From: CAZZBK01 sp964387325
GTDB taxonomy: Bacteria; Planctomycetota; Planctomycetia; Pirellulales; PNKZ01
Assembly (NCBI GenBank): GCA_964387325.1
Contig: CAYLYE010000001.1
Location: 62,001 to 126,000 of the forward strand
Direction of reading: 5' to 3'
Length of the DNA: 64,000 nucleotides
The position numbers and the translations under genes are program-made. Positions 1 through 8,035 of the stretch are shown in pieces. Every line of letters begins with the position of its first letter. The stretch's first letter is position 1. The notes under the pieces were generated by a model. It worked only from the letters and a program-made list of their open reading frames with translations, made no database searches and was not told where the DNA came from.

Positions 1-726
1 GGCGCGTCGCCCCGGCGTGTCGGGAGTCACGTCGAACGTTTGACCCAAGTCGAACAAGCGGCTGCCCTGCACGCGCTGACCTTGCACGGAGTACTCGACA
101 AACGGCTGTTCGGTGCCCAGTTCGAAGACAATCAAATTGATTTTATTTTTGACCAACTGGCCGATCAGCGCCTCGAGGTCGGCCGCGCTCCAAGCGAAGG
201 TCGACGAGAGCGCGTTGCCAAACATCCGCCAGCCACGCACGCTCAACTCCGTGTCCAACACCAGATCGAGATCGTCGAGCTTAAATGTGGCGCCGGCCGT
301 GGGGAGCATGTCGCCGTGAGGCAACGAACGGATGCCAAAATGATGACCGAGTTCGTACACGGCCCAGAGCGTGGCCAAGTCGCTGCCGCCGCCGACGATC
401 ACGGTCGGCACCTTGCTGCCGGCGAGTGTACGGACAACGTGCCCTTGCTCGCTGAGCTTGGGCCAACGATCGCCGGCGGCTTGAGCCAGCGCGGCGTTGG
501 TCTCAGGCCGACCGAGCAAGACCACGTGCGCGGCGTCGGCGGCGGGGGTGGCGCTCACTCGCACCTCGGCCTCGAACAGCTTGGTGAGTTGCGTCGATAA
601 TTCATCTGCCGCAAAGCGCACCAGCGGCGAGGGATTGTCGCCCGTCACCACCGTGACCTTCGGACCGGCAACAACCCACGACGCCATGCACAACCATGCG
701 CAGGCCACAAACATCCGGCAGAACAT
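1..726 (-). CDS. Secreted protein with GH67-like alpha-glucuronidase N-terminal domain (partial)
   Basis: The open frame starts at an ATG (726) preceded by GGAG at 6-base spacing and runs off the left edge, giving 242 residues with no stop. The first ~20 residues form a hydrophobic signal peptide ending near VVAG. Next comes a stretch of the type VRFAADELSTQLTKL, then VVLLGRPETN, then VIVGGGSDLATLWAVYELGHHFG. These match the N-terminal domain that precedes the barrel in GH67-type enzymes and in many planctomycete uncharacterised hydrolases. The catalytic part lies outside the window, so an enzymatic function is inferred. It follows the SMP-30 gene by 14 bases on the same strand and probably shares its transcript. 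Confidence 0.6.
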   Translation of the reverse strand, partial: MFCRMFVACAWLCMASWVVAGPKVTVVTGDNPSPLVRFAADELSTQLTKLFEAEVRVSATPAADAAHVVLLGRPETNAALAQAAGDRWPKLSEQGHVVRTLAGSKVPTVIVGGGSDLATLWAVYELGHHFGIRSLPHGDMLPTAGATFKLDDLDLVLDTELSVRGWRMFGNALSSTFAWSAADLEALIGQLVKNKINLIVFELGTEQPFVEYSVQGQRVQGSRLFDLGQTFDVTPDTPGRRA

Positions 727-740
727 ACGCCACTCCGTGA

Positions 741-1646
741 TTATTTTTCTTGCCAACGTTGCCAATTCAAACCCGGTCGATCGACCCGAAACGACACCAG
801 CCGCTGCTGGGTCACTTCGGTCACGTAGACCGTCCGACCGTCGGGACCACCGAAGCACAGATTGCTCGGGCTTTTGCCGAGCACGTCGACCTCGTGCAGG
901 ATTTCGCCCTGCGGAGACATTTTGACAACGGTCCCTTTGCCGTAGCGGGTAATATACAAGTTGCCGTCGACATCGCAGCGCATGCCATCGAAGCCGTGAT
1001 CGGGAAATTGCTTGACGAGCTTGCGCTCGCCGAGACCTTGTGCTGTGATCGGAAATGCCCACACGCCGCGCTGCACACTCTCGTTCGTGTACAGGGTCTT
1101 GCCGTCGGGACTGACCTCGATGCCGTTGGTGGTCCCCTGCCCGTCAGCCACGAGCGTCACAGTCCCGCGCGGGTCGATGCGCCAGATTTGTCCTGTGCTT
1201 TTGCCCCAATTCGGGTCGCTGGCGTAGAGCGTGCCATCGGGCGCGATCGCCAGATCGTTCGGCTGACTCATCTTCGACTCATGCGCGAAGACGCTCACGG
1301 CTTTGGTGCGTGGATCCACTCGCAGCACGTTGTGGTTCACATAGTCGGCGACATAAAAATTCCCGCTCCGATCGAAGACGATGCCGTTACCCACGCTCTT
1401 GTTGGCGAACTCGACAAAGACTTCACCTTTGCCCTCGGGGGTCACTTTGCCGACGGTCCCTTGCTTGGCAAAGTTGACCACAAAGACATTGCCGAGCGCG
1501 TCGCAGTTGGGGCCTTCAATGCCCGGCGTGAACGAGCCCTTTTCAGTAAACGCCGTGGCGACCCACGGCTTGTCGTCGGCCCCCCAGGTCGGCGCCGTCA
1601 AGCAGCACAACATCACAAGACCCCACATCATCCGCTGGTTTAACAT
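741..1646 (-). CDS. SMP-30/gluconolactonase-family secreted beta-propeller
   Basis: 301 residues. An N-terminal signal peptide (MWGLVMLCCLTAPTWGAD) exports the protein. The body consists of repeated blades such as NGIVFDRSGNFYVADY, NDLAIAPDGTLYASD and NGIEVSPDGKTLYTNE, the pattern of the SMP-30/gluconolactonase/LRE family, whose members are metal-dependent lactonases or sugar-acid lactone hydrolases. The substrate cannot be read from sequence. The ATG at 1646 has AGGAAA upstream. It lies 15 bases after the PhoD gene and 14 before the GH67-N-like gene, suggesting one operon for extracellular substrate breakdown. Confidence 0.85.
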   Translation of the reverse strand: MLNQRMMWGLVMLCCLTAPTWGADDKPWVATAFTEKGSFTPGIEGPNCDALGNVFVVNFAKQGTVGKVTPEGKGEVFVEFANKSVGNGIVFDRSGNFYVADYVNHNVLRVDPRTKAVSVFAHESKMSQPNDLAIAPDGTLYASDPNWGKSTGQIWRIDPRGTVTLVADGQGTTNGIEVSPDGKTLYTNESVQRGVWAFPITAQGLGERKLVKQFPDHGFDGMRCDVDGNLYITRYGKGTVVKMSPQGEILHEVDVLGKSPSNLCFGGPDGRTVYVTEVTQQRLVSFRVDRPGLNWQRWQEK

Positions 1647-1661
1647 CGATACGTTTCCTGT

Positions 1662-3236
1662 TCAGATTTTTTGTAGACCGGGCTGACCCGACTCGACGGC
1701 GAACTTAACGGGCGTTTGCAGCGGCGCCCCCGGCCGGGTCACATAGTCGAGCGTATGATAATGCGAGCGCCAAGTACGCGGCGTCACCTCGCATGAGATG
1801 TACCCGCGTTGCGTGCTGTGGTACTTCACAAACGGGTTCTCGCTCAAGACGGGCGAGGGTTTTTCTCCCGGCAGAGTGCCGTTGCCGCCCGAGCTGATCG
1901 AGGTACCCACGAATTCGCTGGCCACGACCTTGTCCTGCGGGTCGGCACTGTTCACCTGCAAGTTATTGGCCCAATGGGTGTGAATATCGCCCGTGAGCAC
2001 GATGGGGTTCAGCTTGGGTCGCGCGGCAAAGTACTTGAGCACGCGCTGCCGGTTGACCTCGTAGCCGGGCCACTGATCCATGCTGTAAGCCACCCCTTCG
2101 CCCATCAGTCGATCGGCGCGAGCCATCATCACCTGCTGCGCGAGTACGTTCCACTGTGCGGGTGTGGCGTCGAGCGTCTTGGTAAGCCATTGTTCTTGAG
2201 CATCGCCGAGTAAGGTCGCTTGCGGCGAATACGTCTCGTCGCAAGGAGGCTTGTTATTATCGCCACAGGGCTGATCGCTCCGATACTGCCGCGTGTCGAG
2301 CACCGCGAAGCGGGCGAGCCGACCGCAGTCGACGTGGCGGTACAATTGCATGTGCGGGCCGCGTGGGATTTGCGCCCTGCGGAGCGGCATGTGCTCATAA
2401 TACGCCTGATAGGCGCGGGCGCGACGTTCGAGGAACGGACCGGGCTCGACCCCTGTTTGCTCGCTGATGTCGCTGGCACAGTTGTTGTCGAACTCGTGAT
2501 CGTCCCAGGTGACGATCCAAGGACACGCGGCATGCGCGCCTTGCAAATACTCGTCGGTTTTGTACTGGGCATGTCGGGTGCGGTAGCCTTCGAGTGTTTC
2601 GCATTCGAGGCCGACGTGCTTGCGGACCAGATTGTCCTTGGCGGCCCCTTCGTAGATATAATCGCCCAGATGCACGATCAGATCGAGCTCGGATCGCATC
2701 ATGTGTGCGTAGGCGGTGAAGAGCCCGTGCTCGTAGTGCTGACACGACGCGAAGGCGAAACGGAGCCGGTCGGGGAGCGCGTCGGCGGCGGGCATGGTCC
2801 GCGCCCGACCCACGCTGCTCGTCTCTCCCACGGCCTGGAACTGATAAAAGTACCACCGCTGCGGCTCGAGCCCGGCCACCTCGACATGCACCGAGTGGGC
2901 CAGCTCGGGCGTGGCGACGCTCGTGCCCGAGGCGACGACCTGGGTCATCTTTTCATCGCGCGCGACCTGCCAACGAACCTCGATGTTCTCGTGCGGCATT
3001 CCGCCACCGTCGAGCGGTTCGGGAGCCAGTCGCGTCCAGATCACAAAGCCGTCGGCGGTCGGATCGCCCGAGGCGACTCCTAGCTGAAAGGGGTGCGACT
3101 TGAGCGCGACATTTTTACGGACCGTCGCGGAAAGCGGCGGCGAGAGTAACGGCCAAGCGACCAGCGCCGCGGAGCCGAGGAGAAAATCGCGGCGCCCCCA
3201 AGAACTGCCGACGTGCTGCTGATGACGGTAGGGCAT
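1662..3236 (-). CDS. phoD: Alkaline phosphatase D (PhoD) family protein, Tat-exported
   Basis: 524 residues from the ATG at 3236; the upstream in-frame extension is low-complexity and lacks a signal. The N-terminus carries a twin-arginine signal (WGRRDFLLGSAALVAWPLL), as expected for PhoD enzymes, which are folded with Ca/Fe cofactors before export. An N-terminal Fn3-like domain (FQLGVASGDPTADGFVIWTRL) precedes the metallophosphatase domain. Metal-ligand motifs are visible: LGDYIYEG, TWDDHEFDNN and LTGDIHTHW. It probably releases phosphate from phosphomono- or diesters in the periplasm. It lies downstream of the sulfatase on the same strand. Confidence 0.9.
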   Translation of the reverse strand: MPYRHQQHVGSSWGRRDFLLGSAALVAWPLLSPPLSATVRKNVALKSHPFQLGVASGDPTADGFVIWTRLAPEPLDGGGMPHENIEVRWQVARDEKMTQVVASGTSVATPELAHSVHVEVAGLEPQRWYFYQFQAVGETSSVGRARTMPAADALPDRLRFAFASCQHYEHGLFTAYAHMMRSELDLIVHLGDYIYEGAAKDNLVRKHVGLECETLEGYRTRHAQYKTDEYLQGAHAACPWIVTWDDHEFDNNCASDISEQTGVEPGPFLERRARAYQAYYEHMPLRRAQIPRGPHMQLYRHVDCGRLARFAVLDTRQYRSDQPCGDNNKPPCDETYSPQATLLGDAQEQWLTKTLDATPAQWNVLAQQVMMARADRLMGEGVAYSMDQWPGYEVNRQRVLKYFAARPKLNPIVLTGDIHTHWANNLQVNSADPQDKVVASEFVGTSISSGGNGTLPGEKPSPVLSENPFVKYHSTQRGYISCEVTPRTWRSHYHTLDYVTRPGAPLQTPVKFAVESGQPGLQKI

Positions 3237-3346
3237 TGCTGTACGACCTCGGAAGTGCGGAGCGTGGAAAGTGATGCCAGGCGAGTGACAGGGCGAACCA
3301 CCCTCACCCGGCCTGTCGGCCACCCGCTCCCGACGGGAGAGGGGAA

Positions 3347-4786
3347 CTACTTCGAGTCTTGCTTGGCTTTCTGCTTGGCTGTTTTCTTGGCGTTGTTCTC
3401 GCCGGTTTTTTTCTCGCCCGGCGAGACGTTCTCGGTCGGCAGGTGTTTAGCCAACTCGGCTTTGACGGCCGCGTACTGCGTATCGAGCGCGAGATTTTTC
3501 CATTCGAGCGGGTCGGCGACTTCGTCATACAACTCTTCATCGCCATTAGCGTAGCGGATGTAACGCCACTTTTCACTCCGCACCGCGTGGTTTTGGTAGC
3601 CGTGCGTGGTCAAGGCGGGGCGATCCCAGACCGCAGCCGGATTGGAGAGCAACGACCGGATCGACACTCCTTGCACGTGCGACGGCGTCGTCAGGCCACA
3701 CAACTCGCAGAGGGTCGGGTAGATGCTCATGAAATCGACAGTGCGCGCACACGTTGAGTTCGGCTTCGTCACGCCCGGCGCGACGAAAAACAACGGCGCC
3801 CGGGTCGCTTCCTCCCAGAGGGCAAACTTGCGCCAGTGTTGTTTCTCGCCCAGGTGCCAACCGTGATCCCCCCAGAACACAATGATCGTGTTGTCTTTGT
3901 TCGGGCATTGATCGAAACCTCGCATCAGCTTGCCGATCATGGCGTCGCAGTACGCTCCGGCGGCCAGATAACCGCGCACCGCCTCTTTCCAGCGGCCCGA
4001 CTTGAGCATCGCGGCGTGATCTCCCTGCGGGTTGGCCATCTTCTGGCCAGCGCTCGGCACATCGTCGAGGTCATGCTCGTTGACGATGGGGAGCTGAATT
4101 GATTCGAGCGGGAAGAGGTCGTAGTACTTGCGTGGTACGTTCCAGGCCATGTGCGGCTTGTGCAATCCACACGCCAGGAAGAAGGGCCGGTCGTGCTTTT
4201 TGTTCAACTGCTCGAGGCAATACTCGACGGTGTGAAAGTCGTGCGTGTCTTCGTCCTGGCCGTCGGCCGGTGCGAAGCGGATGCCACCGACTCCGTCGTT
4301 CTCGCCCTTGCCTGGGGGCAAATCTCCACCTCGGATGTTGGCGTACTCGTCCCACTTACCCCATTGGTCACTGTCGCCGTGATAGATCTTGCCCGCGGCG
4401 AGGGTCCGATAGCCCTGGTCATGCATCCAGGAGTTGAGCGCCACGACGTCGGCACAACGGGTCGTGCGGCGATTCACATCGTTGCCGTAGACGCCGCTCG
4501 ACGAGCTGCGCAGGCCGGTCATGAGCGCCGTGCGCGAGGGATTGCAGACCGGCGAGGCACAGTAGGCGCGGGTGAAGTTGACGCCCCGAGCCGCGAGGGC
4601 GTCGATGTTGGGTGTCTTGGCCTGGGGGTGCCCGCCGAGGCAGCCGATCCAGTCGTTCAAATCGTCGACAGCGATGAACAGCACGTTGGGTTTCTCGGCC
4701 GCCGCGATCGAGCCGGTGACGAACAGCACCGCAGAGGGCGTCATAAGGAGCGCGAGCATTTGGAGCGCAAAACGGGCCAATGACAT
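3347..4786 (-). CDS. Sulfatase (iduronate-2-sulfatase-like arylsulfatase family)
   Basis: 479 residues from the ATG at 4786. A longer in-frame extension upstream has no signal peptide and is low-complexity, so this start is preferred. A signal peptide (residues ~1-32) is followed by NVLFIAVDDLNDWIG, the metal-binding start of the sulfatase fold. The formylglycine motif is C-N-P-S-R in SPVCNPSRTALMTG, so the Cys is available for maturation. FWGDHGWHLGE supplies the second metal-site segment. The overall pattern is closest to iduronate-2-sulfatase-like planctomycete enzymes that remove sulfate from polysaccharides. The maturase is not in the window. Confidence 0.9.
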   Translation of the reverse strand: MSLARFALQMLALLMTPSAVLFVTGSIAAAEKPNVLFIAVDDLNDWIGCLGGHPQAKTPNIDALAARGVNFTRAYCASPVCNPSRTALMTGLRSSSSGVYGNDVNRRTTRCADVVALNSWMHDQGYRTLAAGKIYHGDSDQWGKWDEYANIRGGDLPPGKGENDGVGGIRFAPADGQDEDTHDFHTVEYCLEQLNKKHDRPFFLACGLHKPHMAWNVPRKYYDLFPLESIQLPIVNEHDLDDVPSAGQKMANPQGDHAAMLKSGRWKEAVRGYLAAGAYCDAMIGKLMRGFDQCPNKDNTIIVFWGDHGWHLGEKQHWRKFALWEEATRAPLFFVAPGVTKPNSTCARTVDFMSIYPTLCELCGLTTPSHVQGVSIRSLLSNPAAVWDRPALTTHGYQNHAVRSEKWRYIRYANGDEELYDEVADPLEWKNLALDTQYAAVKAELAKHLPTENVSPGEKKTGENNAKKTAKQKAKQDSK

Positions 4787-4994
4787 AACGCGGTTCCTGG
4801 AACGAAGGCGTGTGAAGACCGGGGGGAGACAACAACCTCGTGCAACGTCTGACGCGAATCGCCGGTATTTTATTTGATCGGCGGCCATGCGTCGCCTGAA
4901 TTCTGATGGCTGCCGTACAAATGCTCCTGCGGTGGACAGAACCGCGGCGAGTCGATAGCGTGCTCTCGAATGGAACTCCGTTGGGTCCTCGGTC

Positions 4995-5918
4995 TTGAGT
5001 GGTGTCGTTGTGAGTCGTGCGCGGCAATATCTGACGTATCTCGTGGTGCGTGTGGCGGTCTGCCTATTGCAGATGTTGCGCGGCGAGACCTTTGAGTCGT
5101 TCGCACCTGTGTTCGGGTACCTGTGTGACGAGGTGCTGCGTTTGCGCCGCGACGTGGTCGATGAGAGCCTGGCGATCGCTCTGAGCGAGAGCGACGAGCC
5201 GACGCGCCGCAAGGTAGCCCGGCAAATGTGGGAGCACCTCTTTTTACTCATCGGCGAAGTGGCTCTGCTCGATCGCAAGGTGCATCCGACCAACTGGCGA
5301 CGGTACCTGAATCTTTGCAACGGACAGCAGACACTCGGCTATTTTATGAGCGGCCGGCCGATGGTGATCGTGTCCGGGCATTTTGGCAATTTCGAGTTGG
5401 GTAACTACGCGCTCGGCTTGTTGGGGGTGCCTACGCTGGCCGTGGCTCGCGAGTTGGACAACGAGTTTCTCGATGCGTGGCTGCGTCGCTTTCGCGGACG
5501 CACGGGTCAGCGGATGGTCGACAAGATCGGTGGCTACGATGAGATTGTCGCCACGCTCGAGCGCGGCGAGGCCGTGACGCTGCTGGGAGATCAATACGCG
5601 GGAAGCCGTGGTTGTTGGGTCGACTTTTTTAGACGCCCCGCATCAACGCACAAGGCCGTGGCGCTCTTCGCGCTGCAATACGACGCACCGCTGATCGTAG
5701 CCTACGCGCGGCGAACGGGCGGCCTATTGCACTACGACGTCGGCATCCACAGCCTCGTCGATCCACGCGATCAGGCCGACGCGACCTCGGGAGTGAAGCC
5801 GCTCACGCAGTGGTTCACGAGTCAGTTGGAAGCGATTGTCCGCGCAGCACCCGAGCAGTACTGGTGGGTGCATCGACGTTGGAAAGATCATCGCAACGGA
5901 GCGCACACTGCGCGGTAG
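4995..5918 (+). CDS. Lysophospholipid/lipid A acyltransferase (LpxL/HtrB-like)
   Basis: 307 residues from a TTG start; no strong ribosome site is seen and a GTG seven codons in is an alternative. The central HFGNFE provides the H-x4-E catalytic dyad of bacterial lauroyl/myristoyl acyltransferases acting on lipid A precursors. It is followed by LLGDQYAG and FFRRPASTHKAVA, which match the acceptor-binding segment of the family. The N-terminus has one hydrophobic segment (LTYLVVRVAVCLLQML), suggesting inner-membrane anchoring. It is a monocistronic plus-strand gene convergent with the TPR gene at 6040. Whether it acts on lipid A or another acyl lipid is unknown. Confidence 0.85.
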   Translation: MSGVVVSRARQYLTYLVVRVAVCLLQMLRGETFESFAPVFGYLCDEVLRLRRDVVDESLAIALSESDEPTRRKVARQMWEHLFLLIGEVALLDRKVHPTNWRRYLNLCNGQQTLGYFMSGRPMVIVSGHFGNFELGNYALGLLGVPTLAVARELDNEFLDAWLRRFRGRTGQRMVDKIGGYDEIVATLERGEAVTLLGDQYAGSRGCWVDFFRRPASTHKAVALFALQYDAPLIVAYARRTGGLLHYDVGIHSLVDPRDQADATSGVKPLTQWFTSQLEAIVRAAPEQYWWVHRRWKDHRNGAHTAR

Positions 5919-5949
5919 AGCTTTTCAAATGATTGCAGTTTGTATTGGA

Positions 5950-6014
5950 GTGCCATGGCCACGCGAAGGGTGGCCATGTGCGCGCATGCCCACGTCGAAC
6001 CGTGGGCATGGCAC
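5950..6014. repeat. Twin-hairpin intergenic palindrome between convergent genes
   Basis: Two hairpins are nested in a larger palindrome. CATGGCCAC (5954-5962) pairs with GTGGCCATG (5970-5978). CATGCCCACG (5985-5994) pairs with CGTGGGCATG (6001-6010). The outer GTGCCAT (5950-5956) is complementary to ATGGCAC (6008-6014). There is no T-run, so it is not a classical terminator, although it sits between the 3' ends of two convergent genes. A related single hairpin begins GTGCCATG at 18740. Confidence 0.75.
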
Positions 6015-6039
6015 CCGCTAGAGACTCATGAACAATGGC

Positions 6040-7155
6040 TCAACTGCCCGAGTACGGGTTTGCCGCTGGGGCGGGAGCCATGACGGGCGGCGCGATTTGC
6101 GAGTTGCCATAGGGAGTCGCCCCCTGGGGGATGCCGTTGCTGAATTGCATCGGTGTGCCCATCGGGCCTGAGTAGGGCGCGGTGGTCGAACCCACCGAAG
6201 GTGCCGTGCCGTTGTAGGCCGGCATCGCCGAGTTATAGGTGACGGGTTGTACGCCGCCCGTTTGAGTCGGGGTCGGCGCGGTCTGTGGCGCGGCGGCTTG
6301 CGGGCCATTCCAGCTCACGGTGCCGGCCGGGGGTTGCGGATTCGCGGCGACTTTCGTCTCGGACACCGGGAGTTGATTCCAACCGGCTTGCATCGGTTGC
6401 GCGGGCGGCAAACTTGCCGCCACCTGTTGCGGTGGTAGCAACGGGTTGCTCGGCGCGGCCGGTTGTCGCGGCTGATAATTGCCCGTCAGATAGAGCAGCC
6501 CGTTGGCAGCCGGACGCAGGTTCGGATCATGCGACAGCGCTTGATTGAAGTGAAACTTGGCTTCGTCGATACGGGCAATCTGCGTGAGTACATAACCCAG
6601 GCTGCAATGTGCTTGCGCTTCGCTATTGACACGCAGGAAGCATTGCAGCGCTTCGTCGCTGCGACCTTGTTGGCCGAGTACCAAGCCCAGGTTGTTATTG
6701 GCCGTCGGGTGCTTGGGCTCGATCGCCAGCGCCTCGCGATACATTTTTTCAGCGTCCGGGAGGCGGTTTTCGAGGAACAGACGGTAGCCCATGTCGCTCA
6801 GCAGTTGTGGCGACTTGGGGCCGATCTCGTAGGCTTGAAAAAAGTGTTCGTCAGCCTCGGTGTACTTGCCATTCTTGGCCGCCATGACCCCCAGGCGATG
6901 ATGGGCCAGCTGATGCTTGGGGTTCTTCTTGATGAGCTCTTCGTAGATGTGCTTGGCGTCGGCGTCTTGGCCGCGTTGTTCAGCGAGCTGCGCCAGCGAG
7001 ATCGTTTGCTTCTCTTTGCGGGCCAGATTTTCTGCCGTGGGCAGTTCAGGCAGCGTGCTCGTGAGCGCGCAGCCGGAGAGGGCAACGAACAACAAGCAGG
7101 CGCAATGTCCCACGCGCAAACTCAAGGGACGGCCGAAGGGAGTGACCAGAGACAT
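6040..7155 (-). CDS. TPR lipoprotein of the secretin cluster (TadD/PilW-like)
   Basis: 371 residues. The ATG at 7155 has GAGG upstream. A lipoprotein signal ends in the lipobox LSGC. Residues ~50-220 are tetratricopeptide repeats, for example HIYEELIKKNPKHQLAHHRLG, AEKMYREALAIEPKHPTANNNLG and AKFHFNQALSHDPNLRPA. The C-terminal ~150 residues are a Pro/Gln/Ala-rich low-complexity tail. In Tad and type IV pilus systems a TPR lipoprotein assists secretin assembly, which fits its place third after the secretin and the CpaD/OmpA-like lipoprotein on the same strand. It could instead be a general planctomycete TPR scaffold. Confidence 0.75.
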   Translation of the reverse strand: MSLVTPFGRPLSLRVGHCACLLFVALSGCALTSTLPELPTAENLARKEKQTISLAQLAEQRGQDADAKHIYEELIKKNPKHQLAHHRLGVMAAKNGKYTEADEHFFQAYEIGPKSPQLLSDMGYRLFLENRLPDAEKMYREALAIEPKHPTANNNLGLVLGQQGRSDEALQCFLRVNSEAQAHCSLGYVLTQIARIDEAKFHFNQALSHDPNLRPAANGLLYLTGNYQPRQPAAPSNPLLPPQQVAASLPPAQPMQAGWNQLPVSETKVAANPQPPAGTVSWNGPQAAAPQTAPTPTQTGGVQPVTYNSAMPAYNGTAPSVGSTTAPYSGPMGTPMQFSNGIPQGATPYGNSQIAPPVMAPAPAANPYSGS

Positions 7156-7350
7156 GACGTAACCTCGCAGGATAAACAACGACAGACGCCACGCCGCGGA
7201 GTGTTCGCTGTTCGAGGAGCGATTCGGCGCCGCGCCGAGGACATCGTGTTTGGATCGTATTTGTGGGTCGGTGCTCGGGCGATGGGTCGTCGTCCGGGCG
7301 GGTCGTTGCGGGAAGTTACTCGAGTTGAGATGTGTGTGATGGGTGATTGC

Positions 7351-7965
7351 TTAGAACATACCTCCGCCGCCCGCACCGCCGCCCATGCCGCCACCGCCGA
7401 AGCCTCCCAGCCCGCCACCAAAACCGCCGAAGCCCACTCCCGCGCCGCGGAACATGTTGTAGTAGGCCCGTTCGGATTCGTACTCGTGGAAGCCGCGCGT
7501 GATGGCTGACGAAATGACGACGCGCTGCTGGGCGTCAGGCACGCCCATCATGCTCAGGGCTTGTACGACGATCTCGCGGCGGCGGGCGTCAAGTTCGGGG
7601 TTGGTGTGAATCGGGTAACGGAACTCGGACGTGTCGCGGACGCTCGAATTGCTACGTTCGATGATGACCGCAAAGTTCTGGCCGGCATTGATGCGAGCCG
7701 CGACTTGTTTCAGGTGATCTTCACCATAGGTGTTGAGCCGAGTGGTGTTTTGCAACCACTCGTGCTGGTAGACGACGAACTTGCTGGGCTCGGCGTTGTC
7801 TTCCTGGGTTTGCCAGAGCGGATCGGTAAGCGTGCCTTGGGGCGGATAGCCGCTGGGAGCGTTGAAGTAGCCGCCTCCCCAGCGGAGCGAGCAGCCGCTC
7901 ATGACGTTCATGCCCAGCGCCAAGGCGGCCAAGGCGGTGCGCCATTCTCGCAGGGGTCGTCGCAT
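7351..7965 (-). CDS. Putative CpaD/OmpA-like lipoprotein, Gly-rich tail
   Basis: 204 residues. The ATG at 7965 follows AAGGA; an in-frame GTG at 7986 has no such site. A lipobox is present (VMSGC). The middle region (VAARINAGQNFAVIIERSN, then LDARRREIVVQALSMMGVPD) has the helix-strand pattern of OmpA-like or CpaD-like peptidoglycan-associated domains, where a residue block around the ARRR helix orders the fold. The last ~40 residues are almost only Gly with Phe/Met (GGFGGGLGGFGGGG). It lies between the secretin and TPR genes. The CpaD role is inferred from position and a weak pattern. Confidence 0.6.
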   Translation of the reverse strand: MRRPLREWRTALAALALGMNVMSGCSLRWGGGYFNAPSGYPPQGTLTDPLWQTQEDNAEPSKFVVYQHEWLQNTTRLNTYGEDHLKQVAARINAGQNFAVIIERSNSSVRDTSEFRYPIHTNPELDARRREIVVQALSMMGVPDAQQRVVISSAITRGFHEYESERAYYNMFRGAGVGFGGFGGGLGGFGGGGMGGGAGGGGMF

Positions 7966-8035
7966 GATTCGATTTCCTTGACTCACGTCATCCGCTCCAG
8001 GGCCCTGTCGCAGGCCGCTGGCTGGTTAGGTGCTG

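Noticed and set aside
3240..3346. Extended N-termini for phoD and the sulfatase
   Set aside because: The extra residues lack conservation features, and the chosen ATGs are followed at once by Tat or Sec signals.
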